Source: Candidatus Accumulibacter conexus
GTDB lineage: Bacteria; Pseudomonadota; Gammaproteobacteria; Burkholderiales; Rhodocyclaceae
Assembly: GCA_017592775.1 (NCBI GenBank)
Contig: JAGFNJ010000015.1
Span: 25,394 to 89,393, forward strand
Direction of reading: 5' to 3'
DNA: 64,000 nucleotides
Shown here: one piece after another, positions 42,479 through 54,343 of the stretch
Numbering within the stretch: position 1 is the stretch's first letter
Layout of the letters: each line of letters starts with the position of its first letter
Made by a program: the position numbers and the translations under genes
Notes under the pieces: model-generated
What the model was told of the DNA's origin: nothing
Database searches by the model: none
The model's input: only the letters and a program-made list of their open reading frames with translations

Positions 42479-42571
42479 GACGTGTCGATCCGCGCAAATG
42501 GGATGGGAACTGCGGTAACGAGAGTAAGATTCCGGCTGGCCGCATTCTACCCTCTCCGACCGCCCCGCCGA

Positions 42572-43888
42572 ATGTCTCTTCCCCGCGCACAGCCCCGATG
42601 CCCCGAATTGCTGGCTCCGGCCGGGTCGCTGGCAATGCTGCGCACGGCACTGGCCTACGGTGCCGACGCGGTGTACGCCGGGCAGCCGCGCTACAGCCTG
42701 CGGGTGCGCAACAACGACTTCGGCGGTCTGCAGGTGCTCGCCCAGGGTGTCGCCGAGGCGCATGCGGCACAGCGCAAGCTGTACGTCGTCAGCAACATCC
42801 TGCCGCACAACGCCAAGCTGCGTACCTACCTGACGGACATGGCACCGGTCATCGCAACCCGGCCGGACGCGCTGATCATGGCCGACCCCGGGCTGATCGA
42901 CCTGGTTCGCGAAAGCTGGCCCGAAATGCCGATCCACCTCTCGGTACAGGCCAACACGCTGAACTTCGCTGCCGTCCGCTTCTGGCAGAAGCTGGGCATC
43001 GCGCGGATCATCCTCTCGCGTGAGCTTTCGCTGCAGGAAGTCGAGGAGATCCGGCAGCAGTGCCCCGATATCGAACTCGAGGTCTTCGTCCATGGTGCCC
43101 TTTGTGTCGCCTATTCGGGACGCTGCCTGCTGTCCGGCTATTTCAACCACCGCGACCCGAACCAGGGCAGTTGCACCAACTCGTGCCGCTGGGACTACCG
43201 CCTGCACGCCGCCGGGCACGATGCGACGGGTGATCTGCAGCCTTCGCCCGGTGAGGCCGGTCGGGGCCGTGTGGCGGGCTGGCTGCTGGAGGAGAAGGAA
43301 CGTCCCGGCGAGCTGATGCCGATCGACGAGGACGAACACGGCACCTACATCATGAACTCGAAGGACCTGCGCGCCGTCGAGCACGTTGGCCGGCTGCTCG
43401 AAATCGGTGTCGACTCGTTGAAGATCGAGGGGCGGACGAAGTCCTCCTACTATGTCGCGCGCAGCACGCAGGTCTATCGTCGCGCCATCGACGATGCCGC
43501 TGCCGGCCGGCCGTTCGACCCCGCCCTGCTCGGCGAACTGGAGGGCCTGGCCAATCGTGGCTATACCAACGGTTTCCTGCAGCGGCACCACGAGCACGAC
43601 ATGCAGAACTACCTGCGTGGCCATTCGGAGTCCGGGCGCAGTCTCTACGTGGGCGATCTGCTGACCTGGGATGCCGTCGGGCAGCGCGGCCTGATCGAAG
43701 TCAGGAACCGCTTTTCGGTCGGCGACGGCCTCGAGGTCATCCATCCCTCGGGCAACCGCCGGCTGACACTGCAGTGCATGCACGATCTGGCGGGGCGCGA
43801 GATCACGGTCGCGCCGGGCAATGGGCATCGCGTCTGGATTCCCTGGCCCGTCGAGCTGCCGGGCGCGTTGCTGGCGCGCTTCCTCTGA
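42572..43888 (+). CDS. trhP: tRNA 5-hydroxyuridine synthesis protein TrhP (U32 peptidase family, YegQ)
   Basis: A 438-residue member of the U32 peptidase-like family. The N-terminus ELLAPAGSLAMLRTALAYGADAVYAG and the cysteine cluster in HGALCVAYSGRCLLSGYFNHRDPNQGSC match the Fe-S-containing RNA hydroxylases of the TrhP/RlhA group. TrhP uses prephenate to hydroxylate uridine 34 in a set of tRNAs under low oxygen. The ATG at 42572 precedes the conserved region by about ten residues. The next gene starts 13 bases after its stop, opening a four-gene cluster. Confidence 0.87.
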   Translation: MSLPRAQPRCPELLAPAGSLAMLRTALAYGADAVYAGQPRYSLRVRNNDFGGLQVLAQGVAEAHAAQRKLYVVSNILPHNAKLRTYLTDMAPVIATRPDALIMADPGLIDLVRESWPEMPIHLSVQANTLNFAAVRFWQKLGIARIILSRELSLQEVEEIRQQCPDIELEVFVHGALCVAYSGRCLLSGYFNHRDPNQGSCTNSCRWDYRLHAAGHDATGDLQPSPGEAGRGRVAGWLLEEKERPGELMPIDEDEHGTYIMNSKDLRAVEHVGRLLEIGVDSLKIEGRTKSSYYVARSTQVYRRAIDDAAAGRPFDPALLGELEGLANRGYTNGFLQRHHEHDMQNYLRGHSESGRSLYVGDLLTWDAVGQRGLIEVRNRFSVGDGLEVIHPSGNRRLTLQCMHDLAGREITVAPGNGHRVWIPWPVELPGALLARFL

Positions 43889-43901
43889 GCCGAGCCGAAG
43901 C

Positions 43902-45020
43902 ATGCATGCGCCGCATCTTTTTGTCGACATCTCGGCGCACGGCTTCGGGCACCTGGCACAGGCGGCGCCGGTGATCAACGCTCTCGCCGCGCGCGTGCCG
44001 ATGCTGCGGCTGACCGTCCGCAGCGGGCTGCCGCAGGCGAAGCTGCACGAGCGCCTGCGATGCGGCTTCAGCCATCTCGAAGCGCGCAGCGACTTCGGCT
44101 ACGTGATGCTCGACGCCATGCGCGTCGACCTGGCGGCAACGGCGGAGGCCTACCGCCGCCAGCACGCCGACTGGGAGCAGTTGGTCGATGAGGAAGCGCG
44201 CTTCCTCGCCGACCTGCGGCCGACACTCGTGCTCAGCGACGTCGCCTACCTGCCGCTGGCGGGCGCGGCCCGTGCCGGCATCCCGTCGGTGGCGCTCTGC
44301 TCGCTCAACTGGGCAGAGCTGTTTGCCCACTTCTTCGCTGCTGCCGACTGGGCGCCGCCGATCCACCAGCAGATGCTGGCCGCCTACAACAGCGCCGAGT
44401 TCTTCCTGCGTCTGACGCCGGGAATGGCGATGACGGATCTGCAGCGGCGGCGTTGCATCGCCCCGGTGGCGGCCCTCGGCGCCGATCGCCGGCAGGCGCT
44501 GCGCCGGCAGCTCGCCTGCCATGCCAACGAGCGGCTGGTGCTGATCGCCTTTGGTGGCATCGACACGCGGTTGCCGATCGCCGACTGGCCACAGACGACG
44601 GGCATCCGCTGGCTGGTGCCACAGGCCTGGCGGCTGCGGCAAGCCAACACGGCCGATTTCGAGCCCCTCGGACTGCCGATGATCGACCTCCTGCGCTCGG
44701 TCGATGCAGTGATCGCCAAACCCGGGTACGGCACCTTTGCCGAAGCGGCGTGCAATGCGACGCCACTGCTGTATGTACGCCGCCAGGAGTGGCCGGAGCA
44801 GGACTGCCTGATCGAGTGGCTGCACGCGCATGCCACGTGCGCCGAGATCGGTGAGGCAGAGCTGCGCGCCGGCTGCCTGCAGCCGGCACTTGCCGACCTG
44901 TGGCAGCGACCGCAGCCGCGACCGCCCCTGCCCACGGGCGCCGACGAGGCCGCCACTGCCCTCATGCCCTGGCTGGCAGCCGCCGCGACACCGGTTGGCG
45001 ATCCGCCGTCAGCACCATGA
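43902..45020 (+). CDS. GT-B-like glycosyltransferase-family protein
   Basis: A 372-residue protein with the two-lobed look of GT-B glycosyltransferases. The N-terminal lobe begins FVDISAHGFGHLAQAAPVINAL, like the acceptor-binding lobe of MurG and UDP-glucuronosyl families. The C-terminal lobe has SVDAVIAKPGYGTFAEAA, the glycine-rich donor loop, and LLYVRRQEWPEQDCLIEWL. Donor and acceptor are unknown. It overlaps the Rieske gene by four bases (ATGA) and is therefore coupled to it, though no shared pathway is evident. Confidence 0.7.
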   Translation: MHAPHLFVDISAHGFGHLAQAAPVINALAARVPMLRLTVRSGLPQAKLHERLRCGFSHLEARSDFGYVMLDAMRVDLAATAEAYRRQHADWEQLVDEEARFLADLRPTLVLSDVAYLPLAGAARAGIPSVALCSLNWAELFAHFFAAADWAPPIHQQMLAAYNSAEFFLRLTPGMAMTDLQRRRCIAPVAALGADRRQALRRQLACHANERLVLIAFGGIDTRLPIADWPQTTGIRWLVPQAWRLRQANTADFEPLGLPMIDLLRSVDAVIAKPGYGTFAEAACNATPLLYVRRQEWPEQDCLIEWLHAHATCAEIGEAELRAGCLQPALADLWQRPQPRPPLPTGADEAATALMPWLAAAATPVGDPPSAP

Positions 45021-45562
45021 GTGAGGAGTCGACGCGCGGCCCGCAGCGCCGTCGCCGGCAGGTGGTGGCGGGCATCTGCGTCCTCGGCGCCGGCCTCGGC
45101 ATCGGCAGATACCTGGCCGAACGGCCTGGACCGCCGGCTGGCAAACCCATCCGCGCCGACTTCTCCGACCTGCCACCGGGCCGGCTGCGCGTACTCGACT
45201 GGCAGGGCTGGACGCTGTGGATTCTACGGCGCACCGCAGGCGAGGTGGCGGCGCTGGCGAAGGACGAGAGTCTCCTGCTCGATGCCGGCTCCGAGCACTC
45301 GCTGCAGCCGGAGAACTGCCGCAACCGCCATCGTTCGCTGCAGCCGGACGTCTTCGTTGCCATCGGCCAATGCACACACCAGGCGTGTACGCCACAACTG
45401 CGCAGCATCGCCGGCCATGCCCCGGAGTTCCTGTGCCCGTGCCACAGTTCGAAGTTCGACCTTGCCGGCCGCGTCTACCGCGGCGGACCAGCACCGGCGA
45501 ACCTCGTGATCCCGATCCATCGCCTGCAGGGCGAGGATCAGGTCGTGGTCGGCGATGCCTAG
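45017..45562 (+). CDS. Stand-alone Rieske [2Fe-2S] protein
   Basis: A 181-residue protein with an N-terminal basic/twin-arginine-like stretch (QRRRRQ, 10-15) before a hydrophobic segment (about 16-33), so it is probably membrane-anchored and exported folded by Tat. The Rieske boxes are C119-T-H121-Q-A-C124 and C140-P-C142-H143-S-S: cluster ligands C119, H121, C140 and H143, with disulfide cysteines C124 and C142. This bc1-type high-potential form usually comes with cytochromes b and c1, but none is nearby. It overlaps genes on both sides and may serve an unusual electron-transfer partner. Confidence 0.85.
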   Translation: MSEESTRGPQRRRRQVVAGICVLGAGLGIGRYLAERPGPPAGKPIRADFSDLPPGRLRVLDWQGWTLWILRRTAGEVAALAKDESLLLDAGSEHSLQPENCRNRHRSLQPDVFVAIGQCTHQACTPQLRSIAGHAPEFLCPCHSSKFDLAGRVYRGGPAPANLVIPIHRLQGEDQVVVGDA

Positions 45563-45983
45563 CAGTCCCCTCAAACCGCCACCGGAGAACGCCGTGCCCG
45601 ATCACCTGCCGACCACGCCAGCACGCAATGCCACCATCGACGGTGAGCACCGCATGCAACTCGAACTGATCGCCGCCCTCTGCGCCGCGGTCGACGCAAA
45701 GGCCGGAAACGAGGAGATCGGCCTCATCCTCGAGCGACTGCTCGACTTCAGCAAGGCACATTTCCTCTCCGAGGAACTCCTGATGCGGCTCGACAGCTAT
45801 GACGAGTTCGACGACCACGTCGAAGACCATGCGGAGATGCTCGACGCGCTGACGGCGATGCTGGAAACCCACCGGATCGGTGGCACGGCGCTGCTGCCCG
45901 GCCAGGCTGGAAAGCTCCTGACCTTCCTCGTCCGCCACATCGAGACCCGTGACGCGCGCTACGCCAGCGCACCAAGGGTCTGA
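45555..45983 (+). CDS. Bacteriohemerythrin
   Basis: A 142-residue single-domain hemerythrin, which reversibly binds O2 (or NO) at a di-iron site. All seven expected ligands are present in the right spacing: H32, H69, E73 (HFLSEE), H88 and H92 (HVEDH), and H128 with D133 (HIETRD). A proline-rich extension of about 25 residues precedes the domain; translation may begin instead at a GTG near 45594. It overlaps the Rieske gene by eight bases. With TrhP and the Rieske protein it gives the cluster an oxygen-related flavour. Confidence 0.88.
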   Translation: MPSSPLKPPPENAVPDHLPTTPARNATIDGEHRMQLELIAALCAAVDAKAGNEEIGLILERLLDFSKAHFLSEELLMRLDSYDEFDDHVEDHAEMLDALTAMLETHRIGGTALLPGQAGKLLTFLVRHIETRDARYASAPRV

Positions 45984-46038
45984 TCGCGCCGGCGCTGCTG
46001 CCGCGCCGCCACTGCTGGTGACCGGCGCCGTCTCCAGC

Positions 46039-46067
46039 TTGACAAGCAATGCCCTGGCGGGTAGATT
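46039..46067 (+). promoter_or_regulatory. Promoter of the metH leader
   Basis: A consensus -35 TTGACA (46039-46044), a 17-base spacer and the -10-like TAGATT (46062-46067) place the transcript start near 46074, just upstream of the riboswitch. It is the strongest -35 seen in the window. Confidence 0.65.
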
Positions 46068-46095
46068 CGCACCCCTGCCTCGGCTTGCGATGAGG

Positions 46096-46150
46096 TGGCG
46101 CCGATTTGACACCAACAGATTGCGGGCGCGTTAGAAATCCAGCTAAAGCG
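46096..46150 (+). promoter_or_regulatory. SAM-II-type riboswitch upstream of metH
   Basis: The stretch has the conserved parts of the SAM-II (metA) aptamer in order: P1 5' arm GCGCC (46098-46102), the loop GATTTGAC (46103-46110), TTGCG, the P1 3' arm GGCGC (46125-46129), an A-rich segment GAAAT, and the pseudoknot strand AGCTAAAG (46141-46148). SAM-II aptamers bind S-adenosylmethionine and shut off methionine-synthesis genes. The position before metH, behind its promoter, is as expected. The call is based on motif and fold match by eye. Confidence 0.8.
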
Positions 46151-46163
46151 AGGCTCACCGCAC

Positions 46164-46200
46164 AACCCGTCGCGCCTTGCGCCGACGGGTTTTTGTTTTG
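46164..46200 (+). terminator. Intrinsic terminator in the metH leader
   Basis: AACCCGTCG (46164-46172) pairs perfectly with CGACGGGTT (46183-46191), extended inside by CGC/GCG with one bulge, and is followed by a T-rich tail TTTTGTTTTG. CGCGCC(T) at 46171-46177 can instead pair with GGGCGCG at 46124-46130, the P1 3' arm of the riboswitch. The two folds are mutually exclusive, which suggests SAM-controlled attenuation. Confidence 0.75.
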
Positions 46201-46242
46201 TCCCAGGCCACACCTCGCCAGAGGGAAGATCAGGAAACCAGC

Positions 46243-49950
<3,708 letters not shown>

Positions 49951-49976
49951 TCCGACCGCTGAGCCGAGTGCCGGCG

Positions 49977-51014
49977 ATGCCCGCGCAACCCCTACCCGAC
50001 TTCGTCACCGCCGACGTCGATCTGGCCGGGCGGACGACGCTGGCCCTGCCCGGGCGTGCGGCGTACCTTGCCGAGATCAGCTCTTGTCGGCAACTGGCGC
50101 AACTCGCCGGGTGGCAGGGAAGACGGCGCTTCGTTCTCGGCAGCGGCAGCAACGTCGTGCTCAGCAAGGACTTCGACGGTCTGCTGCTGCAGATGGCGAT
50201 CGCTGGCCGCGAACTGGTCGGCGAGGATGCAGAGGCGTGGTACGTACGCGCCGGCGCTGGCGAGAACTGGCACCAGCTGGTTCTCTGGACACTTGCCAAT
50301 GGCTGGCCGGGCCTCGAGAATCTCGCGCTCATCCCGGGCACTGTCGGTGCGGCACCGATCCAGAACATCGGCGCTTATGGGCTCGAGCTGGCTGATCGTC
50401 TGCAGTCGCTCGAGGCCTTCGACATGGACCGTGGCAGGCCGCTGCAGCTCGATCGTGCCGCCTGCCGCCTTGGCTACCGTGACAGCGTCTTCAAGCAGCA
50501 GGGCTGGCATCTCGATGCCCGCCGGGTGATCACCAGCGTCACCTTTCGCCTGCCGAAAGACTGGCAGCCGCTGACCGGCTATGTGGACCTGGCGGCCGAA
50601 CTCGACCGCCGACAGCTCGCCCGCCCGGATGCACGGCAGATCGCCGATGCCGTCATCGCCGTTCGCAGCCGCAAGCTGCCCGACCCGGCAGTGGTGCCGA
50701 ACGCCGGCAGCTTCTTCCAGAATCCGGTGGTCTCGGCAGAGGTCGGCGAGCGACTGCGGCGGCGCTGTCCCGATCTTCCATGTCATGTGCAGCCGGACGG
50801 TCGGCTGAAGATTGCCGCCGGCTGGCTGATCGAACACAGCGGATGGAAGGGCCGCGACCTCGGTCGCGTCGGCATGTACGAGAAGCAGGCGCTGGTGCTG
50901 GTCAACCGCGGCAGTGCCCTCGGGAGCGAGGTGATGGCGCTGGCCCATGCGGTCCAGGATGCCGTGCGGCAACGCTTCGCGGTCGAGCTGACGCCTGAGC
51001 CGGTCATCCTCTGA
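49977..51014 (+). CDS. murB: UDP-N-acetylenolpyruvoylglucosamine reductase
   Basis: A 345-residue type I MurB (E. coli-like length), the FAD enzyme that reduces UDP-GlcNAc-enolpyruvate to UDP-MurNAc in the cytosol. The FAD motif LGSGSNVVLSKDFDG, the PGTVGAAPIQNIGAYG stretch, YRDSVFK, the catalytic serine in NAGSFFQNP and a C-terminal glutamate (TPEPVIL) are seen. The ATG at 49977 follows metH by 26 bases. If it has no promoter of its own, cell-wall precursor synthesis would sit partly under the metH riboswitch. Confidence 0.95.
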   Translation: MPAQPLPDFVTADVDLAGRTTLALPGRAAYLAEISSCRQLAQLAGWQGRRRFVLGSGSNVVLSKDFDGLLLQMAIAGRELVGEDAEAWYVRAGAGENWHQLVLWTLANGWPGLENLALIPGTVGAAPIQNIGAYGLELADRLQSLEAFDMDRGRPLQLDRAACRLGYRDSVFKQQGWHLDARRVITSVTFRLPKDWQPLTGYVDLAAELDRRQLARPDARQIADAVIAVRSRKLPDPAVVPNAGSFFQNPVVSAEVGERLRRRCPDLPCHVQPDGRLKIAAGWLIEHSGWKGRDLGRVGMYEKQALVLVNRGSALGSEVMALAHAVQDAVRQRFAVELTPEPVIL

Positions 51015-51041
51015 TCGGCGTTCCGACGCCGCCGCCGACCG

Positions 51042-52040
51042 TCAGAAAACCTCGTCCGGGCGCAGAAACCGCCACTGTCCGAGCGGCAGGTCGCCAAGTC
51101 GGACGGCACCGATGCGGACGCGCTTGAGGCCGAGCACGCGCAACCCGACCAGTTCGCACATGCGCCGAATCTGCCGCTTTCTGCCCTCGCGCAGGACGAA
51201 GCGAAGCTGATCGGCGTTCAGCCATTCGACCCGGGCCGGTTTCAGCCGGCGATCATCGAGGCTCAGCCCGTCGTTGAGCAGCGCCAAGCCGCGGTTGTCG
51301 AGCTGGCCTTCGACGCGAACCAGGTACTCCTTGTCGATCGTCGAATCCTCGCCAACCAGCTGTCTTGCCACCCGCCCGTCCTGGGTCAGCACGAGGAGGC
51401 CGGTCGAATCGATGTCGAGCCTGCCTGCCGGAGCCAGTCCCCGCAGACAGGAGGGATGAAAGGCAGGGGTATCCGCGGTGCGGAACTGCCTTTCCGGCTG
51501 GATCAGGGCGACCGCCGGCGTCCGGCCCGGCTCCGGCTGCCCCGAAACATAGCCGACAGGCTTGTGCAGCAGGATCGTCCGGCGCGCTTCCTGATTGGTC
51601 TGTGCCCGCCGGTCGAGGGTGATCACCGCGCTCGGGGAGGCACGGGTTCCGAGTTCGCAGATCCGCTTGCCGTCGACGAACACCCAGCCTTGCGCGATGT
51701 AGTCGTCAGCGTCGCGACGCGAGCACAGCCCGCGCTCGGCCATCAGCTTGGAGACGCGGACAGCCGCTGGCGGAGCGCTGACGTCGGCTGGCGGCGTCGG
51801 CTGGCCAGCAAGCACTGCCGGCGATCGCGGTGGCTGCGCCCGCGCGGGCGACGCGGTACCGCTAGCGGTCTGCTGCCGTAGCGAGGCGTTACCCGTCACC
51901 GGACTGCGCTGCGGCGGTGTGGCGCTGCCCGCCGGGGGCAGCGCTGCGCCTGCCATCGCCTTCACCGGTCGCGCCCCGGATGCCTTCACGGGTGGCGTCG
52001 CCGAGTGCCTTGGCGGCGGTCTGCCCGGCCGAACGGCCAT
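51042..52040 (-). CDS. RluB/RluE/RluF-family rRNA pseudouridine synthase with long N-terminal extension
   Basis: A 332-residue protein. Residues from about 95 form an S4 RNA-binding domain ([20 protein letters not shown]). The RsuA-type catalytic domain follows with the active-site aspartate in [20 protein letters not shown] and [15 protein letters not shown]. The insertion [14 protein letters not shown] and overall look suggest an RluF-like 23S rRNA enzyme, but the target base is not predictable. The first 90 residues are Pro/Ala/Thr-rich and disordered; the true start may lie inside this extension. It starts three bases after the FKBP gene stops. Confidence 0.85.
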   Translation of the reverse strand: MAVRPGRPPPRHSATPPVKASGARPVKAMAGAALPPAGSATPPQRSPVTGNASLRQQTASGTASPARAQPPRSPAVLAGQPTPPADVSAPPAAVRVSKLMAERGLCSRRDADDYIAQGWVFVDGKRICELGTRASPSAVITLDRRAQTNQEARRTILLHKPVGYVSGQPEPGRTPAVALIQPERQFRTADTPAFHPSCLRGLAPAGRLDIDSTGLLVLTQDGRVARQLVGEDSTIDKEYLVRVEGQLDNRGLALLNDGLSLDDRRLKPARVEWLNADQLRFVLREGRKRQIRRMCELVGLRVLGLKRVRIGAVRLGDLPLGQWRFLRPDEVF

Positions 52041-52043
52041 CGC

Positions 52044-52388
52044 TCAGGCGATGTCGAGCAACTCGATCTCGAAGACCAGCTTGGCGTGTGGCGGTATCAG
52101 CTTGCCCGCGCCACGCGCACCGTAGGCCAGTTCGGCCGGAATCGTCAGTTTGCGGATGCCACCGACGCTCATTCCCGGAACCCCCTCTTCCCAGCCGGCG
52201 ATGACGTGGCGCCCGTCGAGTGGAAAGCGGAAGGGCTCGTTGCGGTCGACGCTCGAATCGAACTTCTTGCCATCGGCCAGCCAGCCAGTGTAATGGACGA
52301 TGACGTGCTGGCCGGAGGTCGCCGTCGGGCCGCTGCCGACGATGATGTCTTCGATCTGCAGGCCGCTGGAGGTGGTGACAATGGGCAT
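52044..52388 (-). CDS. FKBP-type peptidyl-prolyl isomerase
   Basis: A 114-residue single-domain FKBP with the full fold and no signal peptide, so cytosolic. Conserved active-site stretches are [37 protein letters not shown], and [29 protein letters not shown]. It catalyses proline cis-trans isomerisation and may assist folding. It is the first gene of a two-gene unit with the pseudouridine synthase, only three bases apart. Confidence 0.93.
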   Translation of the reverse strand: MPIVTTSSGLQIEDIIVGSGPTATSGQHVIVHYTGWLADGKKFDSSVDRNEPFRFPLDGRHVIAGWEEGVPGMSVGGIRKLTIPAELAYGARGAGKLIPPHAKLVFEIELLDIA

Positions 52389-52768
52389 TCTGGCTCCTCG
52401 ATGATTGGCAAAGCGCGAAGTTTAGCCCAGCATGGCCAGAAACGGCCAGTGGCATGAAGCCGGATCGTCGCTGCCTGCCGCCGGCAGCCTGGCGGCGGCA
52501 CGGGCCGATGCTCGGCCTTTGCCCGCCCAGCCATGCGCCGGAAGGCACGGCAGAGGCTGCACCAGCAGCGACTTCGTCGACGGGCATTGTTGCTGGTATG
52601 ATTCGGCTGGCAATCGACTTCATGGCTGGTTACCGGGTCCGGCAAGACGGGCCAGCCCTTGCCGATGGCGGCTGGCAACGGCTGCCGGGCGGGTTCTGCG
52701 GTACCGGCGAATGCGCTTGAGCGACTCGACTTGCGACCACGCCAGTCGCCTGCAAAACGGTGGGCTTT
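52389..52768. other. Divergent intergenic region FKBP / sugar transferase
   Basis: The 380 bases hold no credible gene. An 88-codon frame at 52454-52720 lacks family resemblance and a ribosome site. The only signal noted is an extended -10 element, listed separately. Confidence 0.4.
52594..52602 (+). promoter_or_regulatory. Extended -10 element upstream of the sugar transferase
   Basis: TGGTATGAT matches the extended -10 pattern TGnTATAAT with one mismatch. No good -35 is seen, as is common for extended -10 promoters. It lies about 165 bases upstream of the ATG at 52769. Confidence 0.3.
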
Positions 52769-53371
52769 ATGAACTACCTCAGGGGTCGGCTGACGCCATT
52801 GCGTCCGGCAATGAAGCGTCTGCTCGACCTGACCCTGGCAAGCCTCGCGGCGCTCCTCTTCCTGCTGCCTGCCGCCCTGATCGCCTTGCTCATCAAGCTG
52901 ACCTCCAACGGCCCGGTTCTCTACTGGTCCGACCGCATCGGCCGCGACAACCGCGTCTTCCGGATGCCAAAGTTCCGCAGCATGCGGCTTGGAACGCCCG
53001 CAGTGGCAACCCACCTCCTGGCGGATCCGCAGGCGTACCTGACGCCAATCGGATCGTTTCTGCGCCGATCGAGTCTGGACGAGTTGCCGCAGCTGTGGAG
53101 CGTCCTGGTCGGCGACATGAGCCTCGTCGGGCCGCGCCCGGCGCTGTACAACCAGCACGATCTCATCGCGTTGCGAACGCAGCGCGGGGTCCACAGCCTG
53201 CTCCCCGGGCTGACGGGCTGGGCGCAGGTGAATGGCCGTGATGAGCTGCCGATCTCCGACAAGGTCGAGTACGACGTCGCGTATCTGCGCAATCAATCCG
53301 CATGGCTCGACCTGCGCATACTCTGCCTGACGGTCGCCAAGGTCTTGTTCCGCGATGGCGTCAGCCATTAG
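52769..53371 (+). CDS. Initiating sugar-phosphate transferase (monotopic phosphoglycosyl transferase)
   Basis: A 200-residue bacterial sugar transferase of the PglC/WcaJ catalytic-core type, which moves a phosphosugar onto undecaprenyl phosphate to start polysaccharide or glycan synthesis. A re-entrant membrane segment lies at about 16-40, followed by SDRIGRDNRVFRMPKFRSM, the catalytic DE pair in SLDELPQLWSVL, MSLVGPRP and PGLTGWAQVNGR. The long N-terminal membrane domain of WcaJ is absent. A GTG three codons upstream is an alternative start. No other polysaccharide genes are adjacent. Confidence 0.88.
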   Translation: MNYLRGRLTPLRPAMKRLLDLTLASLAALLFLLPAALIALLIKLTSNGPVLYWSDRIGRDNRVFRMPKFRSMRLGTPAVATHLLADPQAYLTPIGSFLRRSSLDELPQLWSVLVGDMSLVGPRPALYNQHDLIALRTQRGVHSLLPGLTGWAQVNGRDELPISDKVEYDVAYLRNQSAWLDLRILCLTVAKVLFRDGVSH

Positions 53372-53565
53372 CCAGCCGCACCCAGGTCGCCGCGGCCTGC
53401 GCAGGCCTGAGAACTCGTGACGAAGCCGTCGCCAGCGTGCCGGGAGGCAGGGCGCGAGCGAGGAGACAGAGCAGGCTGGCGGGCGGCAGGCGACGCGATG
53501 TGCCGCTGCCAGCGACTGGCGATGCGCGCCATGCTGCCGCTTCGTCAGCAAACTTCCTGCGCGCC

Positions 53566-54297
53566 ATGATCGTCCTGTTTACAGACTTTGGCATCGATGA
53601 CCCCTACGTCGGGCAGATGAAGGCAGCGCTGCTGCGGGCGGGCCGCCGTGACATGCCGATCGTCGATCTGCTGCACCGGGTACCCGACTTCGCCGCGCGC
53701 GCCGGCGCTCATCTGCTGGCTGCGCTGCACGCGCGCTTCGACCGTGGCAGCGTCTTTCTCGCGGTGGTGGACCCTGGGGTCGGCAGCGATCGCCCGGCGG
53801 TGGTCGTCGAGGCAGACGGCAAGTACTATGTCGGGCCGGACAATGGCCTGCTCTCCGTGGTGGCAGCGCGTGCCCGCGAGCGGCAATGCTGGCGCATCGT
53901 CTGGCAGCCCGACGGGCTGTCGACCTCGTTCCACGGGCGCGACCTGTTTGCCCCGGTCGCCGCCCGCATCGCCGCCGGCGACTGGCCGGCAGCCTGGCTG
54001 GCGGCGAGCGACGAGCTGCAGCACACTCTGCCGGCCGACGACCTGGCGGAAATCGTCTATGTCGATCACTACGGCAACGCGATGACCGGCATGCGGGCAG
54101 CGAACCTGCCGCCGCAGGCGAGACTGCGACTGGACGGGCGGGACGTACCGCCGGCACGCGTCTTCGCCGAGGTTGCCGTTGGCGAGGCGTTCTGGTACGC
54201 GAACAGCATCGGTCTCGTCGAAATCGCCATCAACCGCGGCAGTGCCGCATCGCTCCTGCGGCTGGCCCCGGGGTCGCCGGTGGAAGTCGTCGGCTGA
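53566..54297 (+). CDS. SAM hydroxide adenosyltransferase (DUF62 family)
   Basis: A 243-residue protein of the DUF62/SAM halogenase-like family that uses water to split S-adenosylmethionine into adenosine and methionine. The catalytic triad reported for the hydrolases is present: D69 and R76 in VDPGVGSDR, and H123 in SFHGRDLF. FTDFGIDDPYVGQMK, PDNGLL, VDHYGNAMT and NSIGLVEIAINRG are family hallmarks. The longer open frame upstream runs through a non-conserved stretch, so the ATG at 53566 was chosen. Halogenases lack this triad, which supports hydrolase. Confidence 0.88.
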   Translation: MIVLFTDFGIDDPYVGQMKAALLRAGRRDMPIVDLLHRVPDFAARAGAHLLAALHARFDRGSVFLAVVDPGVGSDRPAVVVEADGKYYVGPDNGLLSVVAARARERQCWRIVWQPDGLSTSFHGRDLFAPVAARIAAGDWPAAWLAASDELQHTLPADDLAEIVYVDHYGNAMTGMRAANLPPQARLRLDGRDVPPARVFAEVAVGEAFWYANSIGLVEIAINRGSAASLLRLAPGSPVEVVG

Positions 54298-54343
54298 AGC
54301 GCCTGCCGGAGGCCGGCGAGGCCGGTCGGAGGAGAAGGGATGT

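Noticed and set aside
42479-43978. Upstream extension of the RNase G frame to 984 codons
   Set aside because: The extension is antisense to trhP, while RNase G homologues begin at the methionine at 42478.
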